DNA from: Litoreibacter ascidiaceicola
Lineage (GTDB): Bacteria; Pseudomonadota; Alphaproteobacteria; Rhodobacterales; Rhodobacteraceae
Reading direction: 5' to 3'
DNA length: 64,000 nt
Assembly: GCF_900129235.1 (NCBI RefSeq)
Contig: NZ_FQUV01000001.1
Coordinates: forward strand, 124,001-188,000
The translations under genes were made by a program, and so were the position numbers. The notes under the pieces were generated by a model that was given only the letters and a program-made list of their open reading frames with translations, was not told the DNA's origin and made no database searches. Shown piece by piece: positions 17,244 to 26,580 of the stretch; within the stretch, counting starts at the first letter, position 1, and the number at the start of each line of letters is the position of its first letter.

Positions 17244-18662
17244 TTATCCCTTGCGTTGCTGATAGGCGTCCAACGCACGCTGCCGGCCTTCATCCAACGC
17301 CACAACCGGCTTGGGATAGTCGTCAGTGATCGCCATGCTCCACGACTTCGGAATGGCCTTGAAGTAATCTTCCGCCTCCCCGCCGTGATCCTTGAACAGC
17401 TCCCCCAAATAGCGCGCGCGGTAGCTGCGATCATTGTCGAACTTCTCGGCCTGCGTCGCGGGATTGAAGACGCGGAAATAGGGCGTCGCATCGGGGCCAG
17501 AGCCCGCCGACCACTGCCATCCCATTGCATTTGAAGCCGGATCCCAGTCGATCAGGCAATCGTCAAACCACGCCTGCCCTACCTTCCAATGGGTCATCAG
17601 GTGCTTGGTCAGGTAAGAGGCCACGATCATCCGCCCGCGATTGTGCATGTAGCCGGTGACATACATCTCGCGCATGGCCGCATCCACCAACTGGATACCC
17701 GTGCGCCCTTGTTTCCAGGCCTTGATCTCGGCGGCGCGTTCGTCGTCCTTCCACGGGAAGTCATCCCATTCCTCACGCCAGTTTTTGTCCATTATGCGTG
17801 GTGTGTGGTAGGCCAGATGGTAGGCAAATTCCCGCCAGACCAGCTCTTTCAGGAAGGTCTCCGCGCCCGATTTGCCTTCATGCACCGCTCGCCAGCCCGC
17901 ATGCCAGCAACGGCGCGGGGAGATTTCGCCATAGGTCAGGTTTTCCGACAGCATCGAGGTGCCGCGCGCTGCCATCTGGTCGCGAGCATCTTTGTAGCCG
18001 TCGATGCGGTCGCGGATGAAGGTGGCCAGACGGGTCGATGCCGCCTCTTCACCTACAGCCACATGCTTGGCCACGATATCCGCGCCACGGCGCATCGCAG
18101 CCCCCATCTGCCAGTCGTCGATTTTGTCCGAAGACGGCCACTGGTCGGGCGCGCATAGTTCGCTCACCGCCGAGATGTCCGCCGCAAGGTCCCATCCGCG
18201 CACGGATTTCCACATCGGGCTGAAGACCCGGTAAAACCCGCCTGTTTTGGTCTCGACGGTCCACGGCTCGAACAGCACATGCCCCTTGAAGCTTTGCGCG
18301 TCGATGCCGTCGTCTTTCAGGGCTTCCTTCACACCTTTGTCCCGCGCAATCGCGTCGGGGTCATAGGCCCGCGACCACCACACGGCCCCTGCCCCTGTCT
18401 CGCCGATCAGATCGCGGAGCACGTCGAGCGCCTTGCCGCGCCGCAAGATCAGTTTGGAGCCGATGTCCTCCAGCGTCCCCGCGAAATGGTCCACCCCCAG
18501 CCCCAACCGCCATTTCGGCGCGGCGCCGTGGGTCTCGACCACTTCGTCATGGATAAAAACGGGGATCACGGGTCGGCCGGTCTTGGCCGCCGCACTCAGG
18601 CCTTCATGGTCGCCCAACCGCAGGTCGCGGCGGAACCAGAACAGAATTGGTGTATCACTCAT
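17244..18662 (-). CDS. phrB: deoxyribodipyrimidine photo-lyase
   Basis: A 472-aa flavoprotein that repairs cyclobutane pyrimidine dimers with light. The N-terminal antenna-binding domain starts FWFRRDLRLGDHEGL. The C-terminal FAD domain has ENLTYGEISPRR, MREMYVTGYMHNRGRMIVASYLTKHL and WDPASNAMGWQWSAGSG, the signature of class I CPD photolyases. It overlaps the upstream aminotransferase gene by 4 bp (ATGA). Confidence 0.94.
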   Translation of the reverse strand: MSDTPILFWFRRDLRLGDHEGLSAAAKTGRPVIPVFIHDEVVETHGAAPKWRLGLGVDHFAGTLEDIGSKLILRRGKALDVLRDLIGETGAGAVWWSRAYDPDAIARDKGVKEALKDDGIDAQSFKGHVLFEPWTVETKTGGFYRVFSPMWKSVRGWDLAADISAVSELCAPDQWPSSDKIDDWQMGAAMRRGADIVAKHVAVGEEAASTRLATFIRDRIDGYKDARDQMAARGTSMLSENLTYGEISPRRCWHAGWRAVHEGKSGAETFLKELVWREFAYHLAYHTPRIMDKNWREEWDDFPWKDDERAAEIKAWKQGRTGIQLVDAAMREMYVTGYMHNRGRMIVASYLTKHLMTHWKVGQAWFDDCLIDWDPASNAMGWQWSAGSGPDATPYFRVFNPATQAEKFDNDRSYRARYLGELFKDHGGEAEDYFKAIPKSWSMAITDDYPKPVVALDEGRQRALDAYQQRKG

Positions 18663-19882
18663 AAAACCTGATCTAGTGCGTCTATCAGCCGGTCAACCTC
18701 TGCCTTTGAAGTATAATGCACAAACGACAACCGCAGCACGCCGCGGTCCATGTCGACGCCCATCGCCTCCAGCGCGCGGCCTGCGTAGAAATCGCCGCCA
18801 CCCGCCATGATACCGAGCGGTGCCAGTTGCGCTGCCGTCTCCTCTGCGTTCGCTTGCAGGGCAAGTGCCACGGTCGGTGCCCGTGAGGCCGCCTTGTCCG
18901 GCCCGATCAACCTCACCGAGTTCTTGGCCGACGCGTAGTCCAGCAACGGTTGCAACACCTCATGCTCATGCGCCTGCATCAGGTCGTGCACCGCCGCCCC
19001 TTTGGTCGCAGGGGCCGCGTCGCCGCCTATGTGGTGGTCATACAAAGCGTCGACATAGTCCGCAATGCCCGCGCTGGCCGCGACCTGTGCGTGGTCCGGC
19101 CCCGCAGGGGTGAACCGCTTGTAGAGGGAGTCGCCGTTGAAGTGGTGGCCTTGGTTCGGAAGTTTCATCCCCAGATCGCGGCGGATCACCATGATCCCCT
19201 GATGCGGCCCGTAGGTCTTGTAGGCCGAGAACAAGTAGATATCCGCCCCCAGCTTGCCCACATCCGGCAAGCCATGCGGCGCGTAGGACACGCCGTCGAC
19301 GCAGGCCACAGCCCCCGCTTCATGCACTTGGGCGCAGATGGCGGCGACGTCGTTGATCTCGCCGACCACGTTGGAGCAATGCGGGAACGCCACCAACCGC
19401 ACCTTGTCGTCCAGCAGGTTTGCCAGATCGGCGGGGTCCAGATGGCCGGTCTCGGGGTTGATCTGCCACTCGCGCACCTCGAACCCGCGCTCCGCCAGAC
19501 GCCGCCACGGGCCGGAATTGGCCTCGTGGTCCTGATTGGTCACGATGATCGCGTCACCCGGCGTCATCCATTGCGCGAAGGCTTGCGAAAGAACGTAGGT
19601 GTTTTGCGTGGTCGACGGCCCAAACGATAGCTCGTCGGTCTCGACGCCAAGGATCGCCGAGAGCCGCGCCCGCGCCTCGTCCATCTCTGCGCCGCCAAGG
19701 GTCGACGCCTCATAGGGCGCGTAGGGCTGTACCTTGCGTTCGGTATAGAACCGGAAAAGCCGGTCGATCACAGGGCGGCAGGTATAGGACCCGCCTGCAT
19801 TTTCAAAGAAAGCCTGCCCCTTCAAAGGGGCCGCGTCGAAAGCCGGGAATTGCGCCCGCACGAATTCAATATCAAGTTTCAT
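18659..19882 (-). CDS. class V aminotransferase, cysteine desulfurase-like
   Basis: A 407-aa fold-type I PLP enzyme. The PLP Lys lies in FSAYKTYGPHQG, and FFENAGGSYTCRPVID is the usual start region of the VC1184-type branch. The substrate is not known. The start at 19882 (MKLDIEFVRAQFPAFD) was preferred over a frame extended by 30 residues that lacks family similarity. It is translationally coupled to phrB, though no functional link is obvious. It is divergent from the BCCT gene at 20087. Confidence 0.85.
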   Translation of the reverse strand: MKLDIEFVRAQFPAFDAAPLKGQAFFENAGGSYTCRPVIDRLFRFYTERKVQPYAPYEASTLGGAEMDEARARLSAILGVETDELSFGPSTTQNTYVLSQAFAQWMTPGDAIIVTNQDHEANSGPWRRLAERGFEVREWQINPETGHLDPADLANLLDDKVRLVAFPHCSNVVGEINDVAAICAQVHEAGAVACVDGVSYAPHGLPDVGKLGADIYLFSAYKTYGPHQGIMVIRRDLGMKLPNQGHHFNGDSLYKRFTPAGPDHAQVAASAGIADYVDALYDHHIGGDAAPATKGAAVHDLMQAHEHEVLQPLLDYASAKNSVRLIGPDKAASRAPTVALALQANAEETAAQLAPLGIMAGGGDFYAGRALEAMGVDMDRGVLRLSFVHYTSKAEVDRLIDALDQVL

Positions 19883-20086
19883 TGGGCGATCTTGGCCCGT
19901 CAGTTTACGCCACGCAAGCACCCAATCTGTCGCCAACAGACAGAATCGCATCGCTTTCAGACGTTGCGACATTCTGTCACCTGCTTAGGCTTCGCCATGA
20001 CCCGTCCGAGGAGGACGGGAAGACGGGGCTTATAGAATTTCGAACGATAACGAACAGCATGCCCCGCCCAACATGGACAGGGAAAT

Positions 20087-21910
20087 ATGAGTATCAAACC
20101 ACCCTTCACCGACCTCGACATCTCAACAGCAGATGGCGGGTTTTACCACGGAAACAGCGTTCCAATCGCTTTGATCTCCAAGGGGATCATGGTTGCGCTG
20201 GTACTTTGGGCGCTGGTCTTTCCGGGCTACGCCAACAGCACGCTAAGCAGCTGGAACAGCGCGATCCTCGCCAGCTTCAACTCGTTTTATGTCATCATCA
20301 CGGGGCTGTTCTTCTTCTTCCTCGCGATCATCGCAATCATTCCATCCACTGGCCGGCGCGTCATGGGCACGCCGGGCGAGAAGCCGGAGTTCTCGAATTT
20401 CTCATGGTTTTCCATGATGTTCGGGGCCGGTCTGGGCGTGGGCCTGATGGTCTTCGCGACCGCCGAGCCTTTGGGCCTTTGGGGCTCTAACCCTGTTGTG
20501 CTGGCCGGTGACGTTCCCGCCAATTCGGAAGAAGCGCTGCAATCGGCCTATCGCTACACCTTCCTGCATTACGGCTTCCACGCATGGGCAATCTATGTCG
20601 TGACCGGCCTCAGCTTGGCCTATTACGCTTACACACGTGACATGCCGCTGACGATCCGCGCGGCGCTGACGCCTTTGTTTGGCAGCGCGATGAATGGCTT
20701 CTTGGGCCATGTCGTCGACGTGCTGGGGGTTGTGGCCACCATCTTGGGTGTGTCCGTGACCATCGGGTTCGGTGTCAGCCAGTTCATTGACGGGGTCTAT
20801 GCGATCACCGGCATGGAATGGATGATGAACATGGAGGGCGACGCCCCTGCACCGGGCAAAGTCGGCCTTGTGGCTGGTCTTGTGGTGATCATGGCAATGT
20901 CGATCCTGTCTGCTGTGTCAGGCGTTGGCCGGGGGGTTAAGTACCTCTCAAACCTCAATCTGGTTCTGTCGTTGGTCCTGCTGCTGGTCTTCATCATATT
21001 CGGGTCTTTCACCTTTGCCCTGTCGACCTATGGCTCGGCGTTCATCGACTACATCCTGAACTTCGTGCAGCTGTCCTTCGGGGCATATGGTCCGCAATCC
21101 GCAGACGCCTTTGCAGCCGCATTGCCGGAAGCCGCCAAACCATTGGCGGGTGATCTGATGGCAGGTGCGACAAATGCCTGGGGCTCCTTCGACGGTTTCA
21201 AATCCGGCCTTGAAGGCGCCGCAGCAGAGCTGCCAGACGACGTTCTGGCCGCAGCCTACGAAGCAGGCAACCAAGGCCGTCAGTTTGGCTGGCAATCCGG
21301 TTGGTCCACCTTCTACTGGGCGTGGTGGATCGCGTTCTCGCCGTTCGTGGGCCTGTTCCTTGCACGTATCTCCAAAGGCCGTTCCGTGCGCGAATTCATC
21401 ATCGGTTGCGTGATCGCGCCGTCGCTGGTGTGCTTTGCATGGATGACCATCCTTGGTGGCACCGCAATTGATCTGGAACTGACCGGCGGCGCAGAAGGCA
21501 CCATCATCGGGGCGTCCAACACGGCCAAGCTGTTCGTGACACTGGGCGAGATGATCTCCGGCGGATTCCTGTCGGCCATCACCATCATGTGTGTGGTGCT
21601 GATCATGACCTTCCTCGTGACCTCCGCAGACTCGGGCATTCTGGTGATGAACACCATCATGTCCGGTGGCGAGCAGGAAACCGGCGTCAAGCACCGCATC
21701 GTTTGGGGTGTTATCCTGACCTTGGTGATCGGCACGCTGCTGCTTGCCGCGGGGGACAATAACCCGATGGACGCGCTGCGCAACGCGATGATTATCGGGG
21801 CGCTTCCGTTCACCATGGTCATGGGGCTGATGATGATCGCCCTGACCAAGGCGCTGTATCGTGACGGCAAGCGCGACAAGTTCGCGGCGGAAGGACAACC
21901 CGCCGAATAG
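20087..21910 (+). CDS. BCCT-family transporter (betaine/choline/DMSP type)
   Basis: A 607-aa transporter with twelve predicted helices and the family signature in WSTFYWAWWIAFSPFVGLFLARISKGRSVREF. BCCT proteins import quaternary ammonium or sulfonium osmolytes such as glycine betaine, choline or DMSP, coupled to Na+ or H+. The loop rich in Ala and acidic residues around positions 345-405 is longer than usual. A weak AGGGAAAT site precedes the start. It converges on a second BCCT gene across a strong terminator. The nearby dmdA-acuI genes make DMSP a plausible substrate. Confidence 0.92.
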   Translation: MSIKPPFTDLDISTADGGFYHGNSVPIALISKGIMVALVLWALVFPGYANSTLSSWNSAILASFNSFYVIITGLFFFFLAIIAIIPSTGRRVMGTPGEKPEFSNFSWFSMMFGAGLGVGLMVFATAEPLGLWGSNPVVLAGDVPANSEEALQSAYRYTFLHYGFHAWAIYVVTGLSLAYYAYTRDMPLTIRAALTPLFGSAMNGFLGHVVDVLGVVATILGVSVTIGFGVSQFIDGVYAITGMEWMMNMEGDAPAPGKVGLVAGLVVIMAMSILSAVSGVGRGVKYLSNLNLVLSLVLLLVFIIFGSFTFALSTYGSAFIDYILNFVQLSFGAYGPQSADAFAAALPEAAKPLAGDLMAGATNAWGSFDGFKSGLEGAAAELPDDVLAAAYEAGNQGRQFGWQSGWSTFYWAWWIAFSPFVGLFLARISKGRSVREFIIGCVIAPSLVCFAWMTILGGTAIDLELTGGAEGTIIGASNTAKLFVTLGEMISGGFLSAITIMCVVLIMTFLVTSADSGILVMNTIMSGGEQETGVKHRIVWGVILTLVIGTLLLAAGDNNPMDALRNAMIIGALPFTMVMGLMMIALTKALYRDGKRDKFAAEGQPAE

Positions 21911-21934
21911 GCGTCTTTCGCTACTCCAAAAAGA

Positions 21935-21964
21935 AACGGCGCCCCGATCGGGGCGCCGTTTTTC
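21935..21964. terminator. bidirectional intrinsic terminator between two BCCT genes
   Basis: AACGGCGCCC and its complement GGGCGCCGTT form a perfect stem around CGATCG. A T run follows on the + strand, and an A-rich flank gives a partial one on the minus strand. It lies between the convergent genes ending at 21910 and 21984. Confidence 0.92.
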
Positions 21965-21983
21965 GTTTGTGTCGAGATGAAGT

Positions 21984-23621
21984 TTAGCGTTCTTCGGTTT
22001 GAAGCCCTTTGAAGATCGCCCAGCACATCATCAGCAGCACCACCGTAAACGGCAGTCCCGTCGAAATCACCATGGATTGGAGCGACTTCAGCCCCCCGAC
22101 TGACAACAACAGCACGATCGCCACCGCGCCTTCGAAGATGCACCAAAACACGCGCTGTGGCACCGGAGCGTCGATCTTGCCGCCTGCAGTAATCGTGTCG
22201 ATCACAAGGCTGCCGGAATCCGACGAGGTGACGAAGAACACGATTACCAGAATGATCCCGATCAGCGAGGTAATCTGGGTGAGCGGCAAGGCGTCCAGCA
22301 TCTTGAACAGCTTCAACTCAAGCGGCGCATCCTGTGCGGCAACGTAGCCGTCGGCCACAACCTGATGGATCGCGGTGCCACCGAAGACGCTCATCCACAA
22401 CACGCAGACAAGGCTCGGGATCAGCAGAACGCAGATGATGAACTCGCGCACGGTGCGGCCACGGCTGACGCGGGCGATGAACATGCCGACGAAAGGTGAC
22501 CAACTGATCCACCACGCCCAGTAGAACGCGGTCCAGCCCTGGCTGAAGTTCACGTCCTCACGCCCAAGCGGATTGGACAGCGCCGGCAGATACTGGACAT
22601 AGGCCAGCAGGCTGTCGGCAAAGCCGGTCAGGATCGCGACGGTCGGCCCCACGATCAGCACGAACAAGAGCAGCAGGAAGGCCAGCCCCATGTTGATTTC
22701 GGACAGGATCTTCACCCCGCCGTCCAGACCACGCACAACCGAGATCAGCGCGATCGCGGTGATGACGGAGATCAGGATCACCTGCGTGGTGCCGCTGATC
22801 GGCACGCCGAACAGCTCGTTCAGCCCCGCATTTGCCTGCGTCGCGCCAAAGCCCAACGAGGTCGCCAGACCGAACAGCGTGGCAAACACCGCCAGCGTGT
22901 CGATGATGTGGCCGGTCCAGCCCCAGACGCGATCCCCGAAGATCGGGTAAAACGCGGAGCGGATCGTCAGAGGCAAGCCCTTGTTGTAGGTGAACAAGGC
23001 AAGGCTAAGCGCCACGACCGCATAGATCGCCCATGGGTGTAGGCCCCAGTGGAAAATCGTCGCTGCCATGCCAAGTCGGATGGCCTCTTCCTGATTGCCC
23101 GCTGCAGCACCAAGCGGTGCCCAGTCGGTGCGCACGCCGCCCTCGGACGCGGTGCCTCCAAAGGAGCTGGAGAAGTGGCTCATCGGTTCCGACACGCCGT
23201 AGAACATCAGCCCGATGCCCATACCAGCGGCGAACAGCATCGCGAACCAACCGACATAGCTATAGTCCGGCACCGCGTCTTTGCCACCCAACCGCACCTT
23301 GCCCATGGGCAGCACGATCAGCAAAAAGCAGAACAAAACGAAGATGTTGGCCGCCCCGATGAAGAACCAGTCAAAGCCCTTCGTCACCGCCCCGAAAAGC
23401 CATGCGAACAAGGCCCCCGACTGCTCTGGCAGGGCGAGCGTGTAAAACACGAACGCCACGATGGCGACGCCCGAAATGCCAAACACCGGGTTGTGGATGT
23501 CGAACCCGAACGGCCCGACGCTGCCTTCCACATTGTCTTGACCAATCTCGTAATCCGTATCGATCAAATCCGATTCACCGTCCGGCGGGCGGATCCCTTC
23601 ACTTTCAATTTCATCGACCAT
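21984..23621 (-). CDS. BCCT-family transporter
   Basis: A 545-aa member of the same family as the convergent neighbour, with twelve helices and the signature in WTAFYWAWWISWSPFVGMFIARVSRGRTVREF. It lacks the long acidic loop of the other copy, and the two are clearly diverged, so this is not a recent duplication. GGGGAGAT precedes the start. It lies 32 bp downstream of a universal stress protein gene on the same strand, so the two are probably cotranscribed. The substrate (betaine, choline, DMSP) cannot be read from the sequence. Confidence 0.92.
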   Translation of the reverse strand: MVDEIESEGIRPPDGESDLIDTDYEIGQDNVEGSVGPFGFDIHNPVFGISGVAIVAFVFYTLALPEQSGALFAWLFGAVTKGFDWFFIGAANIFVLFCFLLIVLPMGKVRLGGKDAVPDYSYVGWFAMLFAAGMGIGLMFYGVSEPMSHFSSSFGGTASEGGVRTDWAPLGAAAGNQEEAIRLGMAATIFHWGLHPWAIYAVVALSLALFTYNKGLPLTIRSAFYPIFGDRVWGWTGHIIDTLAVFATLFGLATSLGFGATQANAGLNELFGVPISGTTQVILISVITAIALISVVRGLDGGVKILSEINMGLAFLLLLFVLIVGPTVAILTGFADSLLAYVQYLPALSNPLGREDVNFSQGWTAFYWAWWISWSPFVGMFIARVSRGRTVREFIICVLLIPSLVCVLWMSVFGGTAIHQVVADGYVAAQDAPLELKLFKMLDALPLTQITSLIGIILVIVFFVTSSDSGSLVIDTITAGGKIDAPVPQRVFWCIFEGAVAIVLLLSVGGLKSLQSMVISTGLPFTVVLLMMCWAIFKGLQTEER

Positions 23622-23653
23622 TGTCTGATCTCCCCTGTATTATTTTATTATTA

Positions 23654-24067
23654 TCAACGTACCAAAAAGACGGACGCTTTCGCGTGCTGGGCCAGATGCC
23701 CCCCGTGCGATGCCCAAATATGCTCGCTAAACCCCGGTGTGTGCGTGGCCATTACGACCAGATCACAGCCCGTTTCATCCACTGCGGCCAGCAGCGTCTT
23801 GTCCAGATCAACCGCCGGATCGTGGCTGGTCATCGCATGCGACGACGCGGTGACCCCGTGCGATTTGCCCTGCTCTTGCGCGAAGGTTTCCAGCTTCTGC
23901 GCGTATTCCTTGGGACTGTGCGCCACCTTGCCCGGTGTGTTGGACGTTACGCCGACGAAGCAAAGCTCTGCCGTGTGAGTCTTGGCAAGTTCCGCTGCGC
24001 AAAGCAGGGATTTGCCCATCTTACCGCTATGGGCCAGATCGATCGGTACCATAATTTTGTGAAACAT
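23654..24067 (-). CDS. universal stress protein
   Basis: A 137-aa UspA-fold protein. It starts MFHKIMVPIDLAHS and ends VVMATHTPGFSEHIWASHGGHLAQHAKASVFLVR, which resembles the usual ATP-binding G-2x-G-9x-G-S/T pattern but is imperfect. The start at 24067 was chosen for its family N terminus and the GGAGGGACC site upstream. Usp domains are often paired with osmolyte transporters, and this gene is followed by the BCCT gene 32 bp downstream. Confidence 0.88.
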   Translation of the reverse strand: MFHKIMVPIDLAHSGKMGKSLLCAAELAKTHTAELCFVGVTSNTPGKVAHSPKEYAQKLETFAQEQGKSHGVTASSHAMTSHDPAVDLDKTLLAAVDETGCDLVVMATHTPGFSEHIWASHGGHLAQHAKASVFLVR

Positions 24068-24226
24068 CGGTCCCTCCAATTTTGGAAACTGCCGCCGGAG
24101 CAACGCTCAAGCCTTTGAATTTCCATACGCTTTGCAAGGCGGTGGGCCGAGCGCCCGACCGCCTCGTCGCAAAACCGTAACAGGAGGGCGGGTTGCAACG
24201 CAACCTGATCGCCCGACAGGATTTTG

Positions 24227-25210
24227 TCAGGCGTTCACATCGACGACGACGCGACCCTTAACCTGACCTTTCAGGATGTCCTTCCCAAGCTTTGGCAAAT
24301 CCGCCAGCGTCGCGGGCTGAACCATGGCGTCGAGCTTGTCCATCGGCAGGTCTTTCGCGATCCGCTGCCACGCCCGCAGACGGTTGTCATAGGGCTGCAT
24401 CACGCTGTCGATGCCCAGCAGGTTCACGCCGCGCAACAGGAACGGGATCACCGTGGCAGGCAAGGCCGCGCCGCCTGCCAGCCCCACGGCGGAGACCGAT
24501 GCGCCGTATTTCATTTGCCCCAGCAGGCGGGCCAGCATTTCGCCGCCCACCGCGTCAACGCAACCGCCCCACATCTCGGCCTCCAAAGGCCGCTTGGTGG
24601 TCTCGTTGATCTCTTCGCGGGGCACGATCTGCGTTGCACCAAGGCTTTTCAGGTAGTCGGCCGTCTCGGGCCGCCCAGTTACCGCCGCGACCTCATGGCC
24701 CAGATTGGCGAGGATCGCCGTCGCGACCGAGCCCACGCCACCCGCAGCCCCCGTGACCAGCACGGGGCCGTCCTTGATGCCATGGTCCTCAAGCGCCATC
24801 ACCGCCAGCATCGCCGTAAAGCCCGCCGTGCCGACCGCCATCGCCTGCCGTGTGTCCAAGCCATCAGGCAGCGGCACCAGCCAGTCGGCCTTGACGCGGG
24901 CCTTCTGGGAGTAGCCACCCCAATGCGCCTCGCCCACGCGCCAGCCGGTCAGCACCACCTTGTCACCGGGTTTGTAGCGATCGTCGTCCGACGCTTCCAC
25001 CGTGCCCGCGAAGTCGATGCCCGGGATATGCGGGTAGTTCCGCACCAATCCGCCACCCGGCCCGATGCACAGCCCGTCCTTGTAGTTCACAGTGGAATAT
25101 TCCACCGCAACCGTCACCTCACCCTCCGGCAAGCGGTCCAAGGAAATGCTTTGGACAGAGGCACTTGTCTTGCCCTCTTCATCCTTCTCGACGATCAGTG
25201 CGTTAAACAT
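24227..25210 (-). CDS. acuI: acryloyl-CoA reductase (MDR family, AcuI)
   Basis: A 327-aa medium-chain reductase of the YhdH/AcuI branch, without catalytic zinc. NADPH binding is at TGAAGGVGSVATAILANLG, and the N terminus has YSTVNYKDGL and the GIDFAGTV turn. AcuI reduces toxic acryloyl-CoA to propionyl-CoA in DMSP catabolism. It starts 12 bp after the dmdA stop, the dmdA-acuI arrangement of roseobacters, which makes the assignment strong. Confidence 0.93.
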   Translation of the reverse strand: MFNALIVEKDEEGKTSASVQSISLDRLPEGEVTVAVEYSTVNYKDGLCIGPGGGLVRNYPHIPGIDFAGTVEASDDDRYKPGDKVVLTGWRVGEAHWGGYSQKARVKADWLVPLPDGLDTRQAMAVGTAGFTAMLAVMALEDHGIKDGPVLVTGAAGGVGSVATAILANLGHEVAAVTGRPETADYLKSLGATQIVPREEINETTKRPLEAEMWGGCVDAVGGEMLARLLGQMKYGASVSAVGLAGGAALPATVIPFLLRGVNLLGIDSVMQPYDNRLRAWQRIAKDLPMDKLDAMVQPATLADLPKLGKDILKGQVKGRVVVDVNA

Positions 25211-25222
25211 AGGCTCTCTCCT

Positions 25223-26323
25223 TTAAATCCAGAATTCTTCGTGGACCGTCGCCATGCGCGGCCCGTCTTGCGTTTCCACATGCACCTGCGTGCCATCGTC
25301 CCAATGGGTCATCCGCACCATGCCGATGGCGACATTGGTGCCAAAGTCAGGGCTTTTCGCCGCCGAGGTCACCTGCCCGATCACCTTGTCCTTCGCGGTG
25401 ATTTTCCACAGCCGGTCACAGGGCGGCAGGTCTCCCTCAATGCTCAGGGCGCGGATTTGTTTCACCGGGCCTTCCTTGGCCACCCGCAGCAACGCATCGC
25501 GCCCAACGCAGCCGATGGCGGTCTGCGTCGAGCAGAACCGCCCCAGCCCACATTCATGCGGGGTGTTGTCGCGGGTCATGTCGTTGCCATAGGACAGCAT
25601 CCCGCCCTCGACCCGCTCGATCAGGTTGGGGCATCCGGCGTGAACGTCCAGATCACGGCCCGCCTCCATCAAGGCATTCCACAGCGGCATGCCTTTCTCG
25701 GTGCCTTCGACATAAATCTCGAAGCCGCCTTGCTTGGAATAGCCGGACCGCGCGACCAGCATCATGTGGCCCTGAAAGTCGAAATAGCCGTAGCGGAAGA
25801 AGCGCAGATCTTTGACTCCGTCGCCGAACACCCGTGCGGCCAAAGCATCCGCTTGCGGTCCTTGAATGGCCAAGGGGGATACGTCCGGCTCGTCCACGAT
25901 CACATCAAGATGAAAAGCGTAGGCTATCCCTTTGACCCACAACAACATATCGCTATCCGCGATGGACACCCAATAGCGGTCATCGGCCAGCTTCAGCGCC
26001 ACCGGATCGTTGAGCATGCCGCCCGTTTCGTCCACCGTCGGCACGTAGTAGCACATCCCCGGCAGCATCCCCCGCAGGTCGCGCGGGGTTAGCATCTGCA
26101 TCAGACGCCCCGCGTCGGGGCCGCGCAACTCCACCTGCCGCTCGCAGGCGACATCCCAAACCTGCACGGCGGATTTCAGGTGGTGGTAATCCTCCTCGAC
26201 CGAGCGGAACACCGTCGGCAGCAGCATGTGGTTGTAGACGGTGTATCCCTTGACGCCCGCCGCCTCGACCCCGTCCGAGAACGGCGTCCGGCGCACGCGG
26301 CGCGATGGTGCGATTGTGGCCAT
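25223..26323 (-). CDS. dmdA: dimethylsulfoniopropionate demethylase
   Basis: A 366-aa tetrahydrofolate-dependent DMSP demethylase of the glycine-cleavage T-protein fold, yielding methylmercaptopropionate. Features are YTVYNHMLLPTVFRSVEEDYHHLKSAVQVWDVACERQVELRG near the N terminus, then GYSKQGGFEIYVEG and the C-terminal HWDDGTQVHVETQDG. GcvT/AMT proteins are the alternative, but the AcuI neighbour and these segments support DmdA. The start at 26323 has AAGGGGAGGG upstream and lies 2 bp after the stop of an 84-aa gene, so dmdA may be read from an upstream promoter with DUF2182, DUF1326 and DinB genes. Confidence 0.92.
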   Translation of the reverse strand: MATIAPSRRVRRTPFSDGVEAAGVKGYTVYNHMLLPTVFRSVEEDYHHLKSAVQVWDVACERQVELRGPDAGRLMQMLTPRDLRGMLPGMCYYVPTVDETGGMLNDPVALKLADDRYWVSIADSDMLLWVKGIAYAFHLDVIVDEPDVSPLAIQGPQADALAARVFGDGVKDLRFFRYGYFDFQGHMMLVARSGYSKQGGFEIYVEGTEKGMPLWNALMEAGRDLDVHAGCPNLIERVEGGMLSYGNDMTRDNTPHECGLGRFCSTQTAIGCVGRDALLRVAKEGPVKQIRALSIEGDLPPCDRLWKITAKDKVIGQVTSAAKSPDFGTNVAIGMVRMTHWDDGTQVHVETQDGPRMATVHEEFWI

Positions 26324-26325
26324 GT

Positions 26326-26580
26326 TCAAAGCCCTCCCCTTATATTTCGTTTGCAATCAACCGGTCCTCGGCTGGTGCGGCTATAGGCCGACACGCCGCA
26401 GGTCTCGCAACGGAATTCTTGCGGCGCGCCCTTACCGTCGCCGGTTGGCCGCCACTTGCACGGTTTGCGCCGGAATAGTTTGTCGAGCCGGAACGCAACT
26501 TCGTTGCCCGCCCGCCTGCGTCCCCAGCTCCACCAGACAAAGCCCGCGACGGCCAGCAGGATCGCCAGCACCACGGGCAT
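26326..26580 (-). CDS. small membrane-anchored four-Cys protein
   Basis: An 84-aa protein of no family I recognise. A hydrophobic helix (about residues 2-19) is followed by a basic region and four cysteines, one in KPCKW, two in RCETCG and one in DCKRN. This is a likely zinc-ribbon-like or other metal site on the cytoplasmic side. Its ATG overlaps the DinB stop (TGATG), and its own stop is 2 bp before dmdA, so it is locked into that operon. Function unknown. Confidence 0.75.
   Translation of the reverse strand: MPVVLAILLAVAGFVWWSWGRRRAGNEVAFRLDKLFRRKPCKWRPTGDGKGAPQEFRCETCGVSAYSRTSRGPVDCKRNIRGGL

Noticed and set aside
20001-20019. Hairpin CCCGTCC/GGACGGG upstream of the first BCCT gene
   Set aside because: The stem is only 7 bp with no T run, in a divergent promoter region. 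It may be chance in GC-rich DNA.
24138-24163. GC hairpin after acuI as a terminator
   Set aside because: The stem has one mismatch, there is no T run on the minus strand, and it lies well beyond the acuI stop, so it is left unassigned.
24224-26092. Long + strand ORF of 622 aa across acuI and dmdA
   Set aside because: It is the antisense of two well-identified genes and is full of His, Arg and Gln, typical of a high-GC shadow.
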